Assembly: GCA_025331125.1 (NCBI GenBank)
Contig: JAOALB010000296.1
Coordinates: forward strand, 1 to 23,939
DNA: 23,939 nucleotides
Direction of reading: 5' to 3'
Source: Mycogone perniciosa
Taxonomy: Eukaryota > Ascomycota > Sordariomycetes > Hypocreales > Hypocreaceae
Made by a program: the position numbers and the translations under genes. Of the stretch, positions 18,352 to 23,939 are shown in pieces (position 1 is the stretch's first letter; each line of letters starts with the position of its first letter). The notes beneath the pieces were generated by a model that saw only the letters and a program-made list of their open reading frames with translations, was not told the origin of the DNA and made no database searches.

Positions 18352-19482
18352 TTAATCAAAGTTTGGCAGTTTGTTGTCTTGCTCTGGCGAAGCCGTATCC
18401 ACAGGTTCATCAAAATTGTAGAGGCGCTTCTGGAAGTCTGTGGGACCGGCGAATTCCGCAGGGTCCTCCCACCGGCTCTTGAGCCATCCTTTAAAAACCA
18501 TCACTCGCGAGCGATGTGGATTAGGAACCCACCAAAAAAAAGCGTTTGGGCATCGTCCCCAATTCCCATATCGAGGGCTGACAGGAAGAGTTTTCGCATC
18601 ATCTTTGTTGGAAGCGCCGGATTTCTCCCTCAGTTGAGCAAGGAAGGAATGCATGGAATTCGGATGGTTCGAGACGGAGGACTCGTTGAAGTCGATCAAA
18701 AGGACCTTGTCAAACGTTTGAGTCTTGAGATCTAGTCCGATAATCATAGCGTTTCTCGGAGCAAAGTCCTTATGATGTACGTTGCGAAAGGCAACCTTGG
18801 CTTTGGCTTCTAAAGCCTGTGCAAAAATCTCCAATCGTTGTTCCGGAGTGATGCGAAGAACTTCGTGACTTTTCAATAGGGAACCCATACTGATTCCTTG
18901 GATGCATTCCATGAGAATCATACGGACCGGTCTCACGACACCGGTAAGAACCATATCAAAAGTCCAAGACCCAAAGTATTTTGGTGTAAACAGGCCGTTA
19001 ATACCGGATCGCTCTAACTCCTCGTATGCGGCGGCTTCCCGACTATAATCATGATCTGCCTGCCACGTAATATCGACTGGCAGCCCAGTCACTACATCAC
19101 AGAAGGAGTAGTAGAGAGGGTCGTAAATCTTCGCAACATATATCTGGCCCTTGTCTTCATCGAGATAGCACCGCACAACTTGGGCGCCACGCTCGTCCGC
19201 GCACGCGATTCCATCAATAATGTGAAGACAACTCTCTGTTTGGTCTGGATGAGGGAATGTGACTTCGACCGGATGCTGGAGACACCATTGGCTTGGGGTA
19301 AACTTGATGATTTCGTATCTATCGGCCTCCTTTGGCCCGATTTCCTTCTGATACCCATATCCAAATGGCTCTGGTGGGACATGTCGCTTGATAAATAGGT
19401 CAAGTTCGTTATTGTAAGGGAAAGCCGGCCGTTCTGGATCGGAAGGATTACCCCACTTGGAGAGGTCGGGAAATGCACTCAT
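18352..19482 (-). CDS. atypical protein-kinase-like protein (HKDFAPRN / DFN)
   Basis: This is an intronless frame of 376 aa starting MSAFPDLSKWGN. The kinase-fold landmarks run in order: QIYVAKIYDPLYY (VAIK-like lysine K118), YSREAAAYEELERSG (alpha-C-type Glu149), TPKYFGSWTF, VRMILMECIQGISMG (hinge), HHKDFAPRN at 237-244 (catalytic Asp239 and metal-binding Asn244) and VLLIDFNESSV (DFN at 264-266 in place of DFG). This resembles the aminoglycoside-phosphotransferase or RIO-like superfamily and many uncharacterised kinase-like proteins of ascomycetes. It would bind ATP and may phosphorylate a protein or small molecule; the substrate is unknown. The C-terminal 100 residues (WWVPNPHRSRVMVFKGWLKS) match no domain I know. 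The main catalytic residues are present, so activity is possible. Confidence 0.85.
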   Translation of the reverse strand: MSAFPDLSKWGNPSDPERPAFPYNNELDLFIKRHVPPEPFGYGYQKEIGPKEADRYEIIKFTPSQWCLQHPVEVTFPHPDQTESCLHIIDGIACADERGAQVVRCYLDEDKGQIYVAKIYDPLYYSFCDVVTGLPVDITWQADHDYSREAAAYEELERSGINGLFTPKYFGSWTFDMVLTGVVRPVRMILMECIQGISMGSLLKSHEVLRITPEQRLEIFAQALEAKAKVAFRNVHHKDFAPRNAMIIGLDLKTQTFDKVLLIDFNESSVSNHPNSMHSFLAQLREKSGASNKDDAKTLPVSPRYGNWGRCPNAFFWWVPNPHRSRVMVFKGWLKSRWEDPAEFAGPTDFQKRLYNFDEPVDTASPEQDNKLPNFD

Positions 19483-19640
19483 CTCGTGACGAAAGTTGTT
19501 GCAGGGAAAGCCCGGTGCTGTTGAAGTCGGTTTCGGTATTCAGTTAAGCGAGCTTGCGAAAATGGTTGTTTGATTCCCAAGAAGTAAAATCTAAGTGTGC
19601 GAAAGAGGTCTAAGGGGAGAAATCCTCTGAGTTATCGGTA

Positions 19641-19660
19641 GAATTTATAAGATGCATTGG
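19641..19660 (-). promoter_or_regulatory. candidate CCAAT and TATA elements of the kinase-like gene
   Basis: On the minus strand CCCAATGCATC is followed directly by TTATAAATTC, about 160-175 bp upstream of the ATG at 19482. The order and spacing fit a fungal core promoter. Confidence 0.4.
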
Positions 19661-20315
19661 GCTGCTTTTAGCGCTCTCTGATTCACCGCCCCTTGTTCCG
19701 ATTGGGTGCGTCTATGACGCATGTGGTGCGGAGACAAGCCACTGTTGTGGATGTGACTCGGCGGGAGGACCGGGTGTCAACCTTAGTAACGAAGCTAGAT
19801 ATCTTCATTCCAACCAAACACCCCTTCATTCTAGCAGATCGCTCCTTTATGATGGAAATTCATTCAAAGCCACCTAGTTTTATGTATTTAAGTAGCAGCC
19901 TTTCCCACCTAACTCGGGATCAGCAAGAGTGTCGAATTCAATCATTTTCCTAATCCTTCAATGAGCCCCATAACTGTGTATCAGTGGTTGATACCGGGTC
20001 GCATATGAACCGTGCATCAGCCTGTTGTTTCTCACCACCCTTTGCATCACGGGGGCATGGTTTTGGGACGGGCGGCGTCAATACTGGCGAACGGCAAACG
20101 CAGGGTACATGTACTGTGAAGCGTGGAGAATATAAACTAGGTATACCACTACTCCGTAAGATGCTGGGCAATGCCACCACCTTCTAAAACTAATGACGCA
20201 ACCGCTTTGTCTTGATGGAAGAACGCCCATAGACATCGAACTTCATCTCAGGTAGATAAGAACAAGCAACTTGCACGGTTCAATAAATGGATGTGAATAG
20301 CGAGCTCCGACGGCT
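19661..20315. other. intergenic stretch
   Basis: Short unrelated frames lie on both strands (such as 19693-19953), without recognised motifs. One TACTCCGTA lies at 20150-20158. Confidence 0.4.
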
Positions 20316-20513
20316 GTGCGACAATTTTCAAGAGAATCGTACGACTATAATGAACATGGTACGATCGAGAATTACAAGACTGCTCCCAGCATGGAAACAC
20401 TAAGCATCCTTGCGCCGTCGCAAACTGACTTGGAAATTGATCCAGACTATTCTGAACAGTTACTAGAAAGAGGACCTTTGCTTGATATGAGATGGCATGT
20501 TCTTCAGAGATGA
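20316..20513 (+). other. small ORF of unknown status (65 aa)
   Basis: The frame reads MRQFSRESYDYNEHGTIENY, then TLSILAPSQTDLEIDPDYSE and LLERGPLLDMRWHVLQR before TGA. It has an ordinary amino-acid mix and could be the last exon of a lost gene. The dispersed repeat at 20618-20688 follows about 100 bp later, as its partner at 6547 follows another decayed region. I recognise no family. Confidence 0.25.
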
Positions 20514-20617
20514 CATCTATTTGTAGAGGTATCTAAAAACAGGAGAATAGCAATACCCCATATTACCACCTATCTTCCTTTTCAATACCTCCCCGTTATG
20601 TACCCTTAATACAATGG

Positions 20618-20688
20618 TCGGATAAGGCATATAACATCATTTAAGCTACTACTGTATTAACAGAGTAGGCCTATGTTTTTGCCGTAGT
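20618..20688 (+). repeat. dispersed repeat, copy 2 (partner at 6547-6617)
   Basis: This is the second copy of the roughly 70-bp non-coding repeat. The shared core includes CATTTAA, CTACT.CTGT, GTAGGCCTA and TTTTGCCGTAG. It lies just beyond the 3' end of the BCS1-like gene. Confidence 0.5.
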
Positions 20689-20760
20689 GATGAAATCTGA
20701 CAACAATGCTCAGTTATGATGGATGAAGGCAGGGGAAAGTAAGGATACTATACAAACATC

Positions 20761-22438
20761 TTACTGTCCGAATAAGAAGTCAGTAAGGCTTCTTGGACCG
20801 GCGTTTGTTTCTGGTTGAAGGACTTTTTGAGTCTTCTCCTCAGATCCACCCGTTTCCTTGCGCTTTGCCTCTACCCAAGACTCAGCCGCTTTCACAGCCC
20901 CTTGAGGATCGCGCTTGTGCTGTAAGAGGAACTCTTGGATGTCTGCGGTGGAAAATTCCCTACTTGGTATCGCTTCTGCGAATTCATCAGCCATGTTGTC
21001 CGGGATACCGGCCCGATCTTGTCTTTCTGCATCGCTGTATAAACTGAGAAACAGCTCCTTGATCATGTCTCTCGTAGCTAATGTGAAGCGAACATGCACA
21101 TCCACCCGTCCTGCTCGAACTAATGCTGGATCTAGACTCTCTGGACGGTTAGTCGACATGACGAGAACGTGCCCTTGATGAGAGCCAACACCATCTAGAA
21201 CATTCAACAAGCCAGCAAGGGTCACTCCAGTACCGCTGTTATTGCCCTCGTTGGTGCCATCATTCTTCTGGGAGTCTGGATCACGCTGGATGCCACAGCT
21301 ATCTATATCTTCCAACAGTACAATGCACCTGGTCGGGAGCCCCCTGAACAGAGTCTGCAGTTCGGTGTCAGACGATTTCGAAAGTTGAATGACATATATG
21401 TCGAGGCCGAATTCTCCGGCCAAAGCAACTGTAAGACTAGTCTTTCCTGTTCCTGGAGGGCCATGAAACATATAACCTCGCCTGTATGGAATCGCGTGAG
21501 ATTCGTAATATGCCTTTGTTCTAGGTTGAAGAAATTCGAGCATGTCGTCTTTCACTTTAGCCTTCTCATTGCGGCCAAGCACGACGGTATGCAAAGGCCT
21601 TCGTTTTACAAGTGATTGTGCTGACCAAGGGTCTGGAGTGAAACGAGTATCGCGCTTGGGATTATAGATTCCGGTTCTCTGATAACCTTCCTCAATACCC
21701 GAGTGGATTGCCTTTTTTAGTAGATTCAAGATGGGTCCTGGAATTTATATTTTAGTTTTTTTTTATCAAGAACAAGATAGTACTCATACGCTTCGACCAC
21801 CCATAGCAGGATAGGATGAATTGCTCAGAATCATATGTCGTTCCAAACCCAGACGTGCTCACAAGTGTTGTCCTCCGACGGTAGATGAATATCGCATACC
21901 CATCATGTCGGATTCGAGTAACTCCTAGACCTGGTATAAGTCGCAGTATCTTAAATCTTTTCGTTAGCCCGGGCAGATGTATGTACTGGTTTTCACTAAC
22001 CGGCTGTGGTGCAAAGTTCATCGTTTTGCTATCGTTCTGTGGCTCCAAAACTTTGCCGCCATCTTCTTCATCACCTTTGAAATCGGTTTGCGCATTGACG
22101 TGTTGGCAATCTTGAAACTGTTCATTCATTGACACAAGCTTCATTATATAGTTGAAAAGTTGGTTATCATCCCTAACAGAGATGGAGGACATAAGCCTAC
22201 GCTCGATGAATGATTGCATCCAGTCCTTAGCAAAGACATAGATGCCAAAGGCCCCAGAGAAAACCGCAACTATCATGAGCACAATCGGCTGCTGCTCCAA
22301 ATAAGTAGATATAATAAAGCGTGTGAGAGGGGGCTGGGTGCTAAGGAGGGCATCCATGATGTCTGCTGGTCGTGGTCCGGTTCCGTTGAAAGAAGACGGG
22401 CAGCCAGACGATGCCTCAGTGGAAGTGAAGAATTTCAT
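20761..22438 (-). CDS. BCS1-type AAA ATPase
   Basis: The predicted gene has two exons, 22438-21790 and 21737-20761. They are joined by a 52-bp intron (GTATGAGT donor, CTAAAAT branch-like site, TTCCAG acceptor) that restores WSKR|PILNLLKKAI and gives 541 aa. One transmembrane helix lies at about residues 50-68 (PIVLMIVAVFSGAFGIYVFA), as in the BCS1 N-terminal domain, followed by the BCS1_N region up to FILSCYGWSKR. The AAA module follows: Walker A GPPGTGKT at about 309-316, Walker B CIVLLEDID at about 354-362, sensor-1 STN near 413 and the finger ALVRAGRVD near 422-430. Yeast Bcs1 is a mitochondrial inner-membrane translocase for the Rieske protein. Fungi carry many divergent paralogues of unknown role, and this looks like one of them. 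All catalytic motifs are present. Confidence 0.92.
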
Positions 22439-23939
22439 TGCCGATTCGAAGCGTGTCTAGGTCTAGGCAATTCTCAGCTTGAGCGAACTGATAATGGATA
22501 GGCCGTTTGAAACAGATATTTGGGATTGCAGGAAACATAGAACTTAAGTACTCCGTAGGCGTACCAAAATGATCCCCAGGGAGTTAGATACGCGCAGTAA
22601 AACATACCTGTTGCCTAGGTACAAAGGCTAATCTCCAGACACGGAACGGGCTCATCGGTAGCTCATCGGGTGCTTCCACAGTACCAGGAGGCTAACAAGT
22701 AGCCCCCATTTCGTCCATGAATCATGGCCCCTCCTTGACTGCGGCCCTATCTAGATGACAACGGTTGAGGCCAACCCGCCGGGGCTGGAAGGCATGGCAT
22801 GACACCAGTGAGAGGTCACTGTTTGCCGATGCAAGATTTCATAGCTGCCAATTGGTCCTATATTACCACGACTAGTGAAGGGAGCAACAAATATGTCTTG
22901 ATTTACGGCATTACTACATTGGAGACTGAGGGACTTCTGTTGTGGCTTCTTGGCAGGCCCTGAGCCCTAATGACCGCTGTACTGACTGGACAGCTATCAA
23001 TGTCTGTATTCAACACCCCATTATTGCTAGTTGTAGGCAGCATTCTTACTAAATGCTTTTCTCAATAGCCTTGATAAAGTTAGGGAGTCACAACTGAACG
23101 CCTTCAGCTTCACACATAAGCCCGAAAGAACCCCCCCCCTCCCCATATCAAGCAGTCACACACTTACCAGGATAAGAAACCCCTTAAGATATTACTTTAA
23201 ACAATTGGACGAGGCGGCTGGTTGCTATTCGATGGATCCAGACCGACAAAGAGAAGCTAGCCTCATCCTAATAAGAAAGTGTATAGATCACATTAAAGTA
23301 TAAATTACGTAATTAATGCCGGTGCTACTAATAATCCAAGGTAGACGCTTCATTGAGTTGTAAAAAGAAGAGAACAGCTGACTGTCACACATCTTTCTGT
23401 CTTGTCCCATCTCCTCCGGCATTAAGAATTGAAGGTTTCGCCTGAAGGTATCTTCAGGCTTCACAACCAAGTGACCAACCAAGTGACCAACCATCCCTAT
23501 TTCTTTTGCGTAATCTTAGTCGTGCTAGTTGGTGTGTCTTTATCGATATTGCGGGATGTTTGCGTAGAATTGTCCGCAGCCTTCCCTTTCTCGGTACCAC
23601 CGTGATCTTGGAGAGGTAGCCATTAGAATAAGAACTTCTCGCTAGAACAGTGAGTCTTACCATAGCTCTGTCTGTAATCAATCGGCTGTTTTTTTACAGT
23701 TTCTGACGATCCCTGGCGTTCTTTTTGGGGCCATGTCGAGACCCAAGCCTGCATCTCCCTAAGGTCCATATTCATCGAATCGAGTAAAACGAATCTGGCG
23801 ATTTTAAGAACTCGATTTATTATTTATTGATAATGGCAGTCTAGTAACACGTCTCCGTTTTAATATTAAGTAGAAAGTCTTTGGAATGTTGATTAGGCTC
23901 AAATTTACGATTCAAGGGTGTAATACACTGCCGTTATAA
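22439..23939. other. intergenic stretch to the window end, no supportable gene
   Basis: This covers the promoter side of the BCS1-like gene and 1.4 kb beyond. I see TACTCCGTA at 22549-22557, an 11-bp repeat pair AGCTCATCGGT/G near 22650-22671 and a 12-bp period (AACCAAGTGACC) repeated about 2.4 times at 23465-23493. Minus-strand frames at 23288-23681 carry no recognised motif. A gene continuing beyond the edge cannot be excluded. Confidence 0.45.

Noticed and set aside
19051..19398. 115-aa plus-strand ORF and a 128-aa minus ORF at 19092-19478
   Set aside because: Both are frame shadows of the kinase-like gene.
22621..22680. tRNA-like GTAGCTCATCGGGTG string
   Set aside because: No acceptor stem, anticodon arm or T-arm can be drawn around it; it is just a short 11-bp repeat.
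1..23939. CRISPR array, telomeric repeats or rRNA
   Set aside because: There are no regularly spaced repeats, no TTAGGG runs and no rRNA-like blocks anywhere in the window.

Overview
The window looks like a gene-poor, transposon-scarred accessory or possibly subtelomeric segment of a filamentous ascomycete, most likely Eurotiales or a relative. Four things support this. The introns are short (48-55 bp) with GTAAGT/GTGAGT/GTATG donors. A secreted GH18 chitinase of the fungal type is present. There is a Tad/I-like LINE with C-to-T/G-to-A decay of RIP (repeat-induced point mutation) type. The 9-mer TACGGAGTA, which I associate with intergenic DNA of these fungi, is unusually frequent. I see no bacterial-style operons or ribosome binding sites.

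Left third (1-8.65 kb): two direct copies of a ~465 bp TA-flanked MITE (12-477 and 8185-8651) bracket mostly relic DNA. Between them lie a broken Ulp1/SENP-like SUMO-protease gene (about 3201-4440), a small TM2-domain membrane protein (5387-5629, with a possible upstream exon at 5156), a possible spliced 70-aa ORF (5918-6198) and a minus-strand 253-aa ORF with a Thr-rich middle and a Cys-containing tail (7092-7853).

Centre (9.0-17.3 kb): an intact four-exon chitinase (9055-10459) is followed 130 bp later by a dead gene of a widespread fungal family that I cannot name, probably with a PD-(D/E)XK-like core. That gene (about 10589-13516) is split by a 5'-truncated LINE (about 11267-13220) flanked by a diverged 12-bp target-site duplication; the gene's conserved C-terminus resumes on the far side. 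Next comes a minus-strand gene for an unnamed protein, also possibly PD-(D/E)XK-like, with a Gly/Lys/Ser/Asp-rich tail (14796-15857). A second, shorter and much less mutated LINE tail follows (16811-17295), with a 14-bp target-site duplication.

Right third (18.3-22.5 kb): two minus-strand genes appear intact. One is an atypical kinase-like protein with HKDFAPRN and DFN motifs (18352-19482). The other is a two-exon BCS1-type AAA ATPase (20761-22438). The last 1.5 kb holds no gene I can support.

The intact genes have no obvious common pathway. Their families (kinase-like, BCS1-like AAA, nuclease-like fold, SUMO-protease relic, chitinase) are typical of variable fungal accessory regions. The best-supported story in the window is the layered history of transposon insertion, gene death and RIP-like mutation. 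I do not see convincing evidence for a new multi-gene system.
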